Shown here: piece after piece, positions 23,301 through 38,300 of the stretch
Layout of the letters: the number at the start of each line of letters is the position of its first letter
Numbering within the stretch: position 1 is the first letter of the stretch
NCBI RefSeq assembly: GCF_039555335.1
Contig: NC_092639.1
Span: forward strand, 36,899,291-36,963,290
Source of the DNA: Amphiura filiformis
Lineage: Eukaryota > Echinodermata > Ophiuroidea > Amphilepidida > Amphiuridae
DNA length: 64,000 bases
Direction of reading: 5' to 3'
Notes under the pieces: model-generated
The model's input: only the letters and a program-made list of their open reading frames with translations
Database searches by the model: none
What the model was told of the DNA's origin: nothing
Translations under genes and position numbers: made by a program

Positions 23301-26300
23301 CGGCCTGCAAAAAATAATTTTAAAAAGCAAACAGAATTACAGTGTTTTGATCATGAAGACTTAGGTTGATCAATCATTTAACATGTAGATTATCAATTTT
23401 TTAATAAAATCAGTAATATTGGAAAATGCCACATTTATCTTTATTTTTTAAATGTAATTTTATGCCAAGGGTCGATCACTAAGGTCATTTGGTGTATTGT
23501 GAATGGTGAAACCAATGGCCCACAACCACCTGGCACGCATTCAAAGTGTATCACACTGGTGCTCCTTCAAAACAACGGAAGTTCCCGGCAAACGCTCAAT
23601 TTTTATGATGGATGATTGCATCATTATGTAAGGGATGATAGCTTTACTATCACTTAGTGCCATTCAGTGATCCCAGCGAAAGTGTAAACAAATTAAAATT
23701 GTTTATAAATTGCTTAAAAGTGAAGGATAAGTCGTTCAAATTGTCATTTGGTATTTTTGAAATGAAACTTGGCAAAAAAACAAAGAAAACAACAGTATTG
23801 ACGAAGTTGAAGCCCAAAGTCATAAGGGCCTGTGTAATAATTATGAGCACCGGGGAATTTTCAAATTCTTCCCTCCCCTCGGCCTGCCAAAATGCCCCCC
23901 ACTGCCTGTCAAAAATTCTTTGCATATTTGAACTTTTATGTAGTGTTTTCCTAAGCCTTTCTAGAGCGTGTTATTTGAAAGGTGCTCCCTAAATGTGTGC
24001 AAAAATTACTTGCCCCCCCCCCCCGGCCTGCCAACAAATTAATTTAAAGCAAACAGAATTTATAGTGTTTTGACTTATGCTTAAAAGATTTTAAGTTAGG
24101 TTGAATGATCAATCATTTAACATAGATTATCAATTTTTTAATAAAAACGGTAATATTGGAAAATGCCACATATATTTCTATATTTCTAATGTAATTTTAT
24201 GCTAAGGATCACTAGGGTCATTTGGTGTATTGTGAATGGTGAAACCAATTGCACACAACCATCTGGCGCACATTCAAAATGTATCACACTGGTGCTCCTT
24301 CAAAACAACGGAAATTCCCAACAAACGCTCAATTTTTATGATGGATGATTGCTTCATTTTGTAAGGGATGACAGCTTTACTATCACTTAGTCCCATTCAG
24401 TGATCCCAGCGAAAGTGCAAACAAATCTTATAAATTACTAAATCTTCAAATCGTGTGTCCCCCCCCCCTCCCTCTTGGCCTGCCAAAATGGCTTGCCCCC
24501 CCCCCCCCGCCTATCAAGAATTCTTTGCATATTTGAACGTCCTGAAGCATTTCTAGAGTGTAAATTTGAAAGGTGCTCCCTAAATGTATACAAAATTACT
24601 TGCTCCCCCCTCTCGACCTGCCAAAAAATTAAACATAATTACAGTGTTTTGACTTATCTTCAAAAGATTTTAAGTATAAGTAGATCAATAATTCAACATG
24701 TAGATTTATTTTTTAATAAAAACAATAACATTGGAAAATGCCACATATATTTTTTTTTTTTAAAGTAATTTTATGCTAAGGGTCACTAGGGTCATTTGGT
24801 GTATTGTGAATCTTTACACCCCCTCCCCTAAGTTTACCTTCCCCCAGGGCTCATATAATTATTGCACATCCCCTTTAATACCAACATACGGGTAACCAAT
24901 GTCCAAGTTTATTCAATTGAGATATAAATCTCACAACTTTTTATCGAGTGCGGTAAATATAGGGTTATGCATACCGTACATGTACGCATAGCAATATGCC
25001 TTTTCTTACTTTAAATTATGAATAATTTATGATCACGTGACCCACATGGTTGTCTCAGTCCCAGCCGGTTTGTGTTCCTCCGTCACTAAACAAACCGTCT
25101 GGCGACAACCCCGAAATGACGATCCGCTGATTGGTTAATGAATTTCCAAATATTTCAAAATAAAACTGTTTTCAATTGGCTATAGGACGTGACGTGTGTA
25201 AGTGACACTAAACATCCCAGGCCCCTCACTGTTTGTAGATACCATAAACGCAAAATATACGCTTAGCTCATTGGCCATTGAGGCGCCAATCGTCTGATAT
25301 CGCCTTTCATGTCAGCGACTCACAGCGCCAGACTCCAGCAGCGTACTCACGTCACGTTGTGTGGATTTATGTAATCGCATAGCTGTCACTCAACCGTTGC
25401 ATGCATTGAAGCCCGGCAATGATTGACAGCAATTCTCAACCAGAAGATTTTCTTCTGACGATGATCGCGTTTCCTATTTAGGATATCCCCATTCAAGCAG
25501 TGACAAAGAAAATATGGGACAGTGATGGTGGTCACAAATATTCTGTGATTTGGTTTATTATAAACAGTTGTATTACATTAAAATATTGTCAGGAATGTTA
25601 CGGTATTTGCGTAGCTTGTTTAGGGGCTGTGCAATAATTTCCAAACGGCTCGCCAAAAATCGTTTGCCCCCCCCCCCCTCTCGGCCCACCAAAAATTCGA
25701 AGTTGTCACAAAAAAATTGTGAAAATTTGTAAAAACTAAGACAATATGGCCTGGGTTAAATTTGGCCGAAAATTTTGAATTTTTGTATATCAATGGTCCC
25801 CGGGGGGTGGGCGGCCTGATTGGGGGGGGGGGCAAACCCGGGATCGCGGGAAGAAGTCGTGTTTATGTTGGCAATATTCCTGTGAGATTTTCTAAATATT
25901 CAAATCGATATGGCTCGCCAAAAATCGTTTGCCGCCTCTCGCCCGCCAAAAATCGCTTGCCCCCCCCTCTTGTTGGCCGGCCAAAAATATCCCCCCTTGC
26001 TCATGCCAAATTTTTTGGATCCCAATTTGCAATGCTTAAATGATCTTTATGTTGCGAGCCCAGCGAAAAGAAAAATTGCATATTTAAGCGTCTCTGTACG
26101 GTTTTCCTAAGCCTTTTTGGAGCGTTTTATTTAAAAAGTGCCCCAAGAATGTGTGCCAAAAATCATTTCCCCACCTCTCTCGGCTTGCCAAAAATTTTTC
26201 GAAGCCAATTTTGGTATATATAAAATGAATGGGTCCTTTTTCAATTTTTTTTTTTTTCAATTTTCTCAAAATATAGCAATTTTGCCTCAATCTAGCCAAA

Positions 26301-29300
26301 ATTTCGAAGTTGTCACAAAATATTTGGGAAAATTGGTAAAAACTAAGACAACATGGCCTGGGTTAAATTTGGCCGAAAATTTTGAATTTTGGTATATCAA
26401 TGGTCCCCGGGGCCCCGGCCGGATGGGGGGGGACAAGCCGGGATCATGGAAGAAGTCAGGTTTTGTTGGCAATATTCGATGAGATTTTCTAAATATTCAA
26501 ATCGATTCGGGCCAACCACATATTCCCCTTTGCCATGAAAAGCTTTGCAAAAAACTTTAAATATACTGTACAAACAATAACATTGTCGGTGAATTTCAAA
26601 ACATTTTCTTGTGTCATGTATCATGCTGCCTCTTCCGACTGTATGACAAGTAACCACATGTTGTGTTATTGTATACCAACCCAATCCCAAGTCGCCATGG
26701 TGACGGCGGAAATGGAATGTGGTATAGAGCCATAGACCCTGGGCGCTGACCCCCTGACATGTTCTACAAAACCCTGTAGACAGGCGCAAGCCCGGCCCGG
26801 GCGTGGGAATATTTTAAATTGTGCGAGTGACGAGTGGCAAGATTCAGAAGATTTACAAGAAGTGTGTTTCAAATGAGGACAACTGATGAAATGTTTTAAA
26901 TGATCTTATTGACGCACGGTGGGAAATTTTCTAGTATCTTCTCTTCCACCAACTGTGACCTTTTCTTGTTTCTCACACACACATACCTGGAATAAATAAA
27001 CAAATAAGGAGATATCAATGATGATAGGAAAATATGAAATCGTGGAGTCTACGTGTTTGAATTTATATCCCGGGATATTATCGCCTCAAAGAACAAGACG
27101 GAAAGGCCTTCGACGGAAGGCCATTTCTAATGAAACGGCTATCGACTCTGGCTATCAACATTACTTTCTGGAATATAATTTTACAATTGCAGCTTTTATA
27201 GGCCTATTTTGATGATTTTTAAATTAAGGTAAGATTTTTAAGCCAAATGCCATGTCTTCAAATTCCATGGAATTTGTCGCCTCGGCGAGCTACACAAAAT
27301 TATTTGTGATGATCAGTGATGATGGAATACAACTAGGCCTATGTAGGCCTAAAAACGATGATTTTATGGTGAAAAATGTAGAAAGTGAAGACCTGAAAAC
27401 TTCTTTATGAAGCGGCGCGGTATGACACTTGCATCGCTGTTCAATAGCCCGGTTCCGTCCGTATCGCTGGAATGAGCTCAGCTCGGGTGATGGATGGTGC
27501 AATTTGGTTTCATGCTTGTACTTTCTCTCTTCAACTCGGGCTTCAACTCTGGTATTGTCAGGTATACTACTAGTAATCTGGGGTATGGCCAAGCACAGCA
27601 GATAGAAATTTCGTAACGATATTTTGTAGCGAAATTGTGAATCAGTATAATCCCAGTATATTTTCATCTCAATGTTCTTCCATCGAGATGTTTTATTTAT
27701 ACCTCGCTTATGGTTCTTCATCTCATGCACAAAGTTGTACATTTTTAGTCAGTCAGTTTACTCAATTTCTGTTTGACATTTTTATGAAAAATACAATAAA
27801 GACAAAATAAAAATACAAATGTTATTTCAACGTGTAGGCTCTACAATACATAATATTTTAAATAGGCCTACCCGGACCCGGTATGCAATTTCGCATGACC
27901 GCCGACTTGGACCATTATGAGAAATGTTGTGAATATTTCCGCATGATGTTGTTCACTAACTTTACTAAGGAAACTTTTCGTAACGGGAATTTTGATCGAC
28001 AGTAGTCTATTGATTGAGCTTAATTGGACATCTTTACCCAACAATTACGTTAATCGTCATCTTGTTTGATTTTGAGTACATGCACTTGACAGAACAAATA
28101 CAACGATATTGATTTTGAGACAAGAATTCATAACACGCTACAACATGTTACACGACGCGACCGCACGCTACACCACGGGACACCACGGGTAATTTGCCAA
28201 CTTGTATCTCCTCGACCAACATCATGCCTCCCAGATGGATTACAACACGCATTCAACCGCGATCAGTAATTCCCACGCGGGAGTTTTGCGTGGAAAAATT
28301 TGCGGGGCACGCGTGTTTTGGTCACTTACACGCGTCAGGTACTGTAGGTATCACAGGGAAACCTCGGTTAACACATTTGTTAGTCAGTCAAAATGACCTA
28401 AACCGGCAATACAAATTTACATTGAAATTAAAAAGAAGCTTTTTAAGAAGGAGACCTTCATAAATATGTTGTCTATACTTCACTTGACCCAAATATATGA
28501 TTTTTTTTGGTGATGAGAGACTCGCACATTCTGGTTCTGGTTCTGGTTCAGGTACTGCTAACCACCCCCTTGCGGGAGCCAAACTAGCAGGACGGTGCAC
28601 CGCTTGGTTACTTGGTGTTGACGTAATGCTGAGTTACTGCTGCCTTGAACTTGTCTTTGTCCTCAATTGAGGTGATGTGATCGGGTATGGCATTCCAGTC
28701 TACCAGTGTTTTTGGGATGTAAGAGTACTTATAACAGTTTTTATTGGTTTGGATCTGGGTGTATTTGACGTGTCTTGATGAGCGTTGGGTTGGGCTCAAG
28801 ACCTTTTGCATTGGGATGGCGAGGCTACCCTGTAGAGCTTGGTGGAATATTGTCACTCTTGAAATCTTTCTACGCACCTCCAGAGGCTCCCACTCCAACT
28901 TGGTCTTCATATTTGTTACACTGCTTCTTCGTTCATAATCTTGACAAACAAATCGAGCCGCCCTATTTTTTTTTATTTTTTTAAATTTTATTATACAAAT
29001 TCGGCTAAAATACATCAAAAAGCAAAGTAAAATTACATAATACATACAAAAGGAAACAAAAGTAAAATAGACCCAATGGGCTAGCCAGGAAGAGTCAGAA
29101 GCATCAAGACACTGTCACCAAAAGGTGTGACTCCTCCAACCCATTTTGAACAGCCTCTAGTTTCTGTTTGAGTTCTTGTGTGTAGGGATCCCATACGGAT
29201 CCACTAAACTCCATACACGGCCTCACAAGTGACTTGTAAGCCATGTTTTTTATATTTTGGGAGCATGAAAACAGGTTTCGCCTAACAAACCCCAGAGTTC

Positions 29301-32300
29301 TGTTTGCTTTGGACACTATACCATTCATGTGTGGGTTCCATGATAATTTTGAGTTTAGTGTAACACCCAAGTATGGGTGTTCATTTGTTTCAGATAATAT
29401 TGTATGATTGAGAGTATATGTATGAGTTTGTGGTGTTCTTGCATGTGTTATCCTTAACACAAAACATTTTTTTGCGTTGAAACTCATTTGCCACCGTGAT
29501 TGCCATTCAGTGAGTGTATCCATATCCTTTTGCAGTTCGCTAGCATCCTCTGGTCCAGCTACCTTCCTATAAACAATACAATCATCTGCAAATAGCTTCA
29601 CGTGTGAGTTTATATTAAGTGGCAAATCGTTTATGTATAGCAAAAAGTCCATAGGCCCAGTTACTGTGCCTTGGGGGACACTTGATTCCACCTTAATATC
29701 CATTCTGAACTTTTTCCCTCAATGACGACCCGTTGCTTTCTCTGTGTAAGAAATGCTTCTGTCCATTTAAGTGTTTTACCACGGACTCCATAGCGGGACA
29801 TTTTGAGCAGCAATCTTTGATGGGGCACTTTATCAAACGCTTTCGCGAAATCCATTATAATCATGTCAACCTGTTGTTTTTGGTCCAACTGCAAAGCTAT
29901 ATCTTGGATGGTGTTGATAAGCTGCGTTTCACATGAATGGTTTCTACGAAAGCCGTGTTGATTTTCACACAATATATTATAGGTATCAAGATGTTGCATT
30001 ACATTGGATTTAAGTATATGTTCAAAGATTTTGCTGCACACAGATGTTAAATTCGATGAGAGACTCGCACATGGAATTTCAGAGAGATTTTGATAGCAGT
30101 TCCATTTAAAAAAGGTGCTATCGTCATGAGACTAAGATCTAGAAACACCCCCGTAATGCTGTTTTGGGGAATTTTGCTAGGAGAATCTTTTTGATGAAAG
30201 TCAATCTTTGACAAGATGTAACTTTGCTACGGAAAGTGCTATGACAAAAAGGTTATCAGTGTTGGCTTTCTTTACTCAAGGGCTTTAATTTGATATATAA
30301 AATGATGCAGTTTGATGGCAAATTTGAATTCACCTGGTATACCTACTTAGTAGTACTCTGCTTCTGCTTCTGCTTTGATACTCCTCAACGCTACATTTGT
30401 AACCAGGCGAGGAGAACTCTGGAACCTAGAGTTAATGAGTGTATTTTTGAAGTACAGTCAACAGTACCGGGATGATCCCCTGCTCTTTTCGAATAGCCTG
30501 TGACGTTCTTTAACGTGCACACTACATTAATGTGAGAAAATATGCATGTACACGGACCGACAGCTTAAAGTGCCCTCCAAGCACTAAGCAAGTAGAGTGA
30601 AGTGCCTTGCTCAAGGACACAAAGAGCCGGACCTGGGATTCGAACCCTTGACCCTCGGATTCACAGTCCAATGCCTTAACCGCTAGGCCACGCTCTCCTC
30701 TCTAGTACTAGTAGTCTAGTCTACTGTCATGACTGTCTAGTGCCGTACTATTAGTATCAGTATTACGCTGCCTTTCAATTAGTCGGAATAATCAGACCCA
30801 GACAAAATATTAATTTCTGACATGATCCTGTTCTGGGTCTGAACTAGTGGGGATTATGCACTTTCAGTTTCCCACACGTTTGAACGGGAATTGGATTGCG
30901 TACATTTTCGATGTCCAGTGAGCAAATTTCTTCAATATTTTGAGAAAATTATGTCAAATTTTCTATTCTATATTGTTTGGTAATAATGTCTTTTGCCAAT
31001 AGTATGTTTAAAGTTGTAATTTTGTGTTTTTGATCGCAAAGATCGGATATTTTCGTTCGATTCAATTCTGAACCCTTCGCAAGGGTGCCGATTTCGCAGA
31101 ACTTTGACGATAATTTTGCCTTTTGGACATCAAATCTTCCACATAAAATTCGACATATAAACTTGTTCGAAATTTTTATGACACCTTTTCCATCACATTT
31201 TGTTTTAGGTATATGGGCACAGAGGACTCATCTGACACCAAAGCATCTAATGATTCTCTCCTGCAAAAATTACATGACAAAGCAAAAGCCAGAGAAAAGC
31301 AGAGAGCAGAAAGAACGCTGAATACCACAATTCCATCTACAAAATCAAAGAAACTAAGGAAAACTCTAGATCAGGGAAGCCCTGAAATAGAAAAAATTAC
31401 AACAGATAGTAAACTCAACCAGTCTTCAACCAGAAAGAATGAGAGTAAAGATGTCAATTTTAATCAAATTAAGGCTAAAAATACCAAAGAATCGAAGAAA
31501 AGGAGGAAGCATGAAGTAGATTCTCCTAATGAAGACTGTGATCAGAAATCATCTGTGGTTGTGAAGGTCAAAAGGAAAAAGCATGATAAGGAGCCCGGTA
31601 ATCAAGAATTGGAGAGGACAAACACTGAACATAATGATCATAAAACGAGTGATGATCATGTCGAAGGCCCTGTCAAATCAACACCAAAATTAAAAAAGAA
31701 GAGAAAAGAAAAACAGAAACAAAATGATGATTCAATTCATATGGATAGCCCTGATACGAATAGAAGGGCATCAACTTCAGAGGATAATTCTATGCAGACC
31801 AAAAGTAGCAAAAAGGATAAAAAGAAGAAGAAAGGAAAACAAAAAGTGCAAAAGAATGAGACATCAGCAGCTGACCTAGCAGATGAGATGGAGGTCGATG
31901 ACCTTGAGAAATCTTCAGAGGTGGGGGAGGCAGAGGCGGAGGAGGAAGAACAAGATGTTGATGTTGATGGAGATGAAACCAAGCAATCATCATCATTGGA
32001 GGAGGAGAAAGTAGATGGAGATAAAGATGATGATGAGGAGGAGACCATGGAGGAAGAAGAGAATGTTGGATTTACTGTCCTAGGAGAAGTAGAAGAGAAA
32101 TCTAGGAAAAAGGTAAGTCTGTTTGAGTTGAATGATATTTTTTCAACCGGTGCCGACTGACTAGGTATTGGCTTAGCTCATCTGAATTTAATTGGCAATG
32201 TCTGTAGGTTAAATTCAGACTTTATTTTCCTCCCCATCCAATCCATACTGTGCATCTAGAATTGGGTAAATGAGCCATATGTGAGAGTGCTGCATAGTGA

Positions 32301-35300
32301 ATGTTAAGCTGTGATTCCCATGTACTGAGAGTCATGCCTGTACAATGTACAGTACATGTATGTAGCTCACAGTCAGTTTTGAAAAGAGTAGGATGTTAAC
32401 CCATGACTAGATCGATCCGGTCAGTAATTCTGAACTTCAAAAATCTGTTGTTCTTCACAAAGAGAAGTTTACACTTTATTGGGTATTGAAGGAAGGAAGA
32501 AATATATAACAGGCAGTGTCTTAGCTAGTTACCCATTATTTTAGACGAGGAGTTTGCTCCTGAGGCAGTCAACATTAATGTCTTTGACAGATGCTACATT
32601 ATAATTGTAGGTGTTGAGAAAGGCTATTGACCTTTTTAGCAAACCAGATTTGCAAAACAAGGTCATAGCAACACAAATTTGAACTCTTTGAACCCCAAAT
32701 AGGCTTCAAAAGTCTTGTAAATGTATTAAAGGTCAAATTAGGACAGGCAATTTTATTCAAATTATGGGCAAACCTCAATTTCTAGCTCTATTTACAGCAA
32801 GTATGCAGGACATTCATTCATGTTAGAGAGAGAGAGAGAGAGTGAGAGGCAGATTTAAAAGTCTTTTCTTGGTTATTCCTTTATTTAATTTCAAACAAAT
32901 TTAGGGTTAAGGTTAGGGCTAGTTTAGGTTAGAATTAGGGTTATGGTTAGGATTAGGGTGAGGGTTAGGATTAGCTTACATAAAATAATTACATGAAGGA
33001 TTGACTCTTTTCTTTTGAATTCTTTTGAAAATATTCACAAATGTTATACCTTGATGTGATCATAGGTCCTGAGAGTGCTACCTGAATGGTTATCTCAACC
33101 AACGATTGTAGAGCATGATTTGACACACAACCAAGTTGCTGTAGATGACTATGCCCTGATATCTCCTAAGATAGCTTCAGCTCTCAAACAGAATGACATC
33201 ACACATTTATTTCCTGGTAAGTTGTCTGTCCTCATGCCTGGGGTCCATTTCACTAAACTTTTAACCCTTTATTACTCAAGTAGCAGTTCGTAAAGTTACG
33301 AATACCCAATACTAGATGTAACTTTACGAAGGGTCCCTATACTATGTAGTAATTTCCTATTACTTACAAAGGGTACTGTTTGTAAGTTCAGTGAAATAGA
33401 ACTTATGACTTGTCATAAGGTTTGAGACTTATGACGCTTCGTTGAGTTTAGTGAAATGTGCTCCACAAGGTCAAATGTGACCTGCAAAGCCTTTCTTACG
33501 AAAAATATTATTGTGACTTATAACAAAAGGTGCTTTTTATCATATCCATCACATCCTTGTGGAGTGCATGTGGCCCATGGGCCACATCCTTGTGGAGCGC
33601 ATGTGGCCCATGGGCCACTAGGTTGGATAACTCTGCTGTAGATCTTAATCTTGTATGTAACTTCTAGATCTGGCACTGGCACTTTGAAATATGTATGGTG
33701 TCTACATACGTATGCTTGGAAAATTTATGTGAAAATGGGACTGTTTTGGCAAAGAATTTTATGCAACAAAGATCCCAAACGTAGCAACTAATAGGTTAGC
33801 AAATTCACACATGTTGTGAGTTGTGGCTAGTGCTGTCTGGTCCTAATTGGTGTAATATTTACAAAATTCTTCTCCTGGCTTATAAATGTTTTCATGGTCT
33901 TGCTCCAGACTATACCTTGCTGATTTGATTCAGGAATACAAAACTCCTTGAAATCTACGTTCATCCTCAAAATGCTATCTCGTCTCTACATCAGTTGCTA
34001 CTACATCATATGGACAGAGAGATCTTTTTATTTTGCTGCTCCTGAATTTTGGAACGATTTACCTTATAATGTGAAAAACTCTAAGACTCTTGTACAATTT
34101 AAATCTTCCTTGAAAACACATTTGTTTACTCTAGCATTTTGTGACAATTGATTTATCTCATGTTTACTTCGATCATTTACATCACAGGCATTGATTGTTT
34201 GTAGGTTGTATTGTGTACATGTAGGTATTGTTCGTTATTTGTTTTTCATGTTTTAAGCGCTAAGGGACTTCGGTGTAATGCTATACAAGAGTCATATTAT
34301 TATTATTATATAGAATGTTTGTAATTTGTTTTATAGTCTAACCAAAGGCATTTCTTGAGTTGATAGTACCCAATGTTCATAATAATGACATTTGATAATT
34401 ATAGCGTGTACAATTGATTTGTTTGTTACAGTACAGAGGCATGTTATCCCCATCATTCTTGATTCAGTGAGGTTTGGACTTCATTCAGGGAATGCAGGTT
34501 ATCGGCCAAGAGACCTGTGTGTGTCAGCTCCAACTGGTAGTGGGAAAACATTAGCGTTTGCTGTGCCCATTGTTCAGGTAATTAATAGTTCAAAAATGAA
34601 TTGAAATCGTTGAAAAGTTTTATACCCCGATCCAAACATTGAGAATGCAATTACTGTGTACATTTTGGCAACTGCTATTGCCTTTTCAACCCTAGATGAA
34701 GGGTTACTGGTAAACTGAGAACTGGTAATTCTTTCACAAGCTGATTTTTGCATAATGGACTTAGTTTTGGCAGTTGATTTTCCCTGTAAATTTTACACAC
34801 AAGTCTTTTCTATGTATGTAAGGTATGGCTATCTATACACAGGAAAGTTAATACCACAGCAAATTTCCATTGCCGGGAAGTGAACCCAGGACCTCAAGGC
34901 GAGTACCCGAACCATTAGGCTACACTCTCCCAAACAGACAGCTTCCAAGTTGATGGTTACGGCTCAATAGTCCAAAGGGTCATTACTATTAGTCCGAAAT
35001 CCCATCATAAATCATAATCCTTACCCTAATCCTAACTTTACCCTATCCCTAACCTAAGCCCTAACTGTAACATAAGCCCAAATCCTATAACCTAAACACA
35101 AACCTATATTCCTAAACATGACCCAGATGCTAATCCTAACTCTGATCCTAACACTAACCCTAATGCTATTACCATTACCTTAAACCTAAGGTAAAGGTAA
35201 GGTAAAGGAGACGATCCTGTATAAACAGTGATCGGAGTGCCCATCTCTCTTTCATTGGCGATTGGGCCAGACTCCTCCATGCAATGTTGCTATAGGGGGA

Positions 35301-38300
35301 TCGCTACACCTCCTCTATAGCGAGTCTGTTACCTTCCCAGCATTTAAGAATGCCGGTACCCATTTAATCACCTGGGTGGAGAGGAGTAATCGGGATAAAG
35401 TGCCTTACTCAAGGGCACAACACGATGGCGTCGCCAGGGCTCGAACCCGCAACCTTCTGATTATGAGTCAGTGCCCGTTCCGCTAGGCCACCGTGCTCCC
35501 TTAAACCTAATCCCTAACTCAAATGCCCTAAACCCTAACTTTAACTCTTTTCAGACTAGTGGCCCTTCATGCAAGCAGGTTATTCCCAAGTTGATTTGTA
35601 TACTTTTCTCTTGCAGGCACTACATGACCGTGTTGTACCCAGGATCAGAGCGTTGGCCGTGCTGCCAACACGTGATTTAGCGAATCAAGTGTACAGAGTG
35701 TTTGCTATGCTGTGTAATGCTGTGAATCTTAGGGCTGTATTACTGGGAGGACAGAAAAGTTTTGACAAAGAACAAGAGATCTTCACCAAACATAGGTAGG
35801 TACATGAAGAAACATACATGAGTGGTGCCAAACATTTTATGGGGGGGGTGTCCAAAACTTATGCCCCCCAAAAGCCCAAGATTGGGGGAGAAATTTATCT
35901 CAGAAATGTTCATTGTTGAAACTAGTCTTATTTTATTTTATCAATCTATTCTGAACAAGTAAAAAACACTTTGTTCATTGGATAAACCAAACTTTCAATC
36001 TAGGGTCCGTATGCACACAAGTTAGAACAGGTCTAACTTTAGACCCTGTCTAACTATGGAGATAAGTCCTATGTTAAGATCATGTTAAGGCCAAATTACA
36101 TGTAGCTTTTTAGGCGGCTGCAGTTTAACTTTTGGACTTTGCTAGGAGTAAAGGAGGAAAAGTAAAATGATCCCTAAGTGTAACCTCCATAGTTAGACCC
36201 GGTGTAATGTTATACACCTAGCTTTAATGAATGTACAGCCTCATTTGAACTTCAGATTGATCTCCTACATGTATATATTTTGAGTTAAAAGCTAGAAAAC
36301 CTTTGAGGGAGGACTGACCATTGGTTCTTCAACCACACTGTGTAGGGGGCAGAACTATGCTGCAGCCAGTACTGTTCTTTGGACTAACATCAGATCATGT
36401 TCTTTGTTGCAGCAACTCAGAGGGCATTCAAATTGACATAGTAGTAGCTACACCAGGCAGACTTGTAGACCACATCAATAACACCAAAGGTTTCACGCTA
36501 CAATATTTACGCTTCCTTGTAAGTGCTCATTTTTTCATCATTTTCAGTTTCACAAATATATATAGCTTAAGTTTGTTTGGCTTATTATAGGAGAAAAAAA
36601 TTAATACTCATAATATCGTATATTGATATAGAATTACATGCACGCAGATGGGCGCATCAGTTGCGTGTTAGGACACGCACGCGTATGTGAATTTACGTGA
36701 GCGTAAGTTGGGACTTTATTGATGGATGCAGTATTGCAGTAACAAAACCTTGAATAATTTTTGCCTATTATAAGCCGAACAAACTAACTTTATCCCAGGC
36801 AGATTATTAAACCACATCAGTCATACCAACTTTCAATCCAGAATGTCCGCAATTTATAATAATGGAAATAATTTTAATTTTTGAAAAAAAAAGTGTTTTG
36901 GAGATGACCCCTTCAATGTTAAGGACAGCTTCCATAATTCTGATTGCTGTAACTCCTCCGACTTCCTCACCCTTCTGTCCAACAAATAAAAACCAGACAT
37001 TTTCCAGCAATTTTTTTACAACTGAACCTGCAATTGCTTGAATGTTCTCCCAGTTGATCATAGAAATTTCCCAAATTTTTCTTGTTAAAATCTGACTTGT
37101 TATTTCTTGCCACAGACCTGTAATTTGATTCCCCGTTCCCACCACTTAGTACAATAGGAGATTTATGCAATGAAGTCTATTTTAAATGCTCATTCTTGGA
37201 TTTCAACTTTAATCTTTGTATTTGAGTGTAAGTTTTATACTATGCTTAATGTTTTTGCACTTCAGTACATTTATTTTACATGTTGATATCATTGTTGAGC
37301 AGGAAAACCTTCTATGTACTTTTGGCCCTTGAACATGTTTAAGACAAAACTGCCAAGAGGTTGCATAGGAGATTTTGCTTAAACATGTTCAGAGGCCATG
37401 ATACATAGGTGGTTTTTCCTGAACAATGGTATGTGAATGATAGATGGGCCCAGTCTGTGGCCTGTTCAAGGTTTCCTTTTGCACCACACTATATTTTAGT
37501 GTTCTTTGTGCAATAATTATAGGTTAATAAATTCACATTACTTGTTGAGAGTGAAATTGTACAAAATAATGCATGCATGCTGAGATGTTGATGCAGCTAA
37601 TACATACACTCCTGGCATTTGTGTAACATTTGCTCTGATTGGTTCCCCACTATCTAAGAGTGTCTGAAAGGTAAATAAATTAAAACAATTAAAAAGTATG
37701 AATGGATGGGGCTGATTGTAAGAACAACTTTGTTAAATTTCAGGTAATTGATGAAGCTGACCGAATGATGGAAGCAATTTCAAAGGATTGGATCTCTCAG
37801 GTAGAAAAATCAGCATATCCAGGGAAATATTCTCCCTTTGGTATTGCATCTCTAGTACAAGCCAGACCAAAGCCAGGACCAGTTACTTTAGCCAGGTATG
37901 GGTCATTAAGTTAATGATAATCCGGACATTTTCTTTTAAATACATTGATTCTCTTATTGCCCGTGCTCATGCGCTGCCAGAGCGCTGCATACTACATCAT
38001 TGTGCCTCACAGTGCCAAGATGAACCATTTAGCATTGTGTGGTGACTCGGCCTGCCGCTAAAATAAATAAATAGAATGAACTTCAACTACTTTAACTTGA
38101 TTTTCTTTCTAGACTGATCTGGGATTATAATCATAATACTATTACTAATCATGGCGTGTCCGTCCGTCCCGCTGTCCGCACGCTATCGCGTGCGCGTGGC
38201 TCGCTAACGCGTAGTGCGCGGAGTACCGACAGGCGCAGTGCGAGCATCGGAAGGCATTACAGTGTGGTTAATTGTGCAGGCGCATCTCATCGGATCAATA

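Larger units (their letters stand above)
28455..31140 (-). repeat. Dispersed mosaic repeat B, split by a LINE and a SINE
   Basis: Segments 28455-28529, 30055-30470 and 30700-31135 are reverse-complement relatives of repeat A (4222-6440). The block matching A 6130-6440 lies at the opposite end of the order here, so the two copies are rearranged or circularly permuted with respect to each other. The right edge is about 70 bp from the DDX51 exon 2 acceptor. Confidence 0.7.

Noticed and set aside
27290-27742. 150-codon reverse open frame in DDX51 intron 1
   Set aside because: No domain seen and no junctions that would join it to another exon.
30636-30697. Possible tRNA gene on the reverse strand
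   Set aside because: A and B boxes are present, but no acceptor stem closes and a SINE body follows.
31737-32048. Serine-rich reverse open frame
   Set aside because: Antisense shadow of the acidic/lysine-rich part of DDX51 exon 2.
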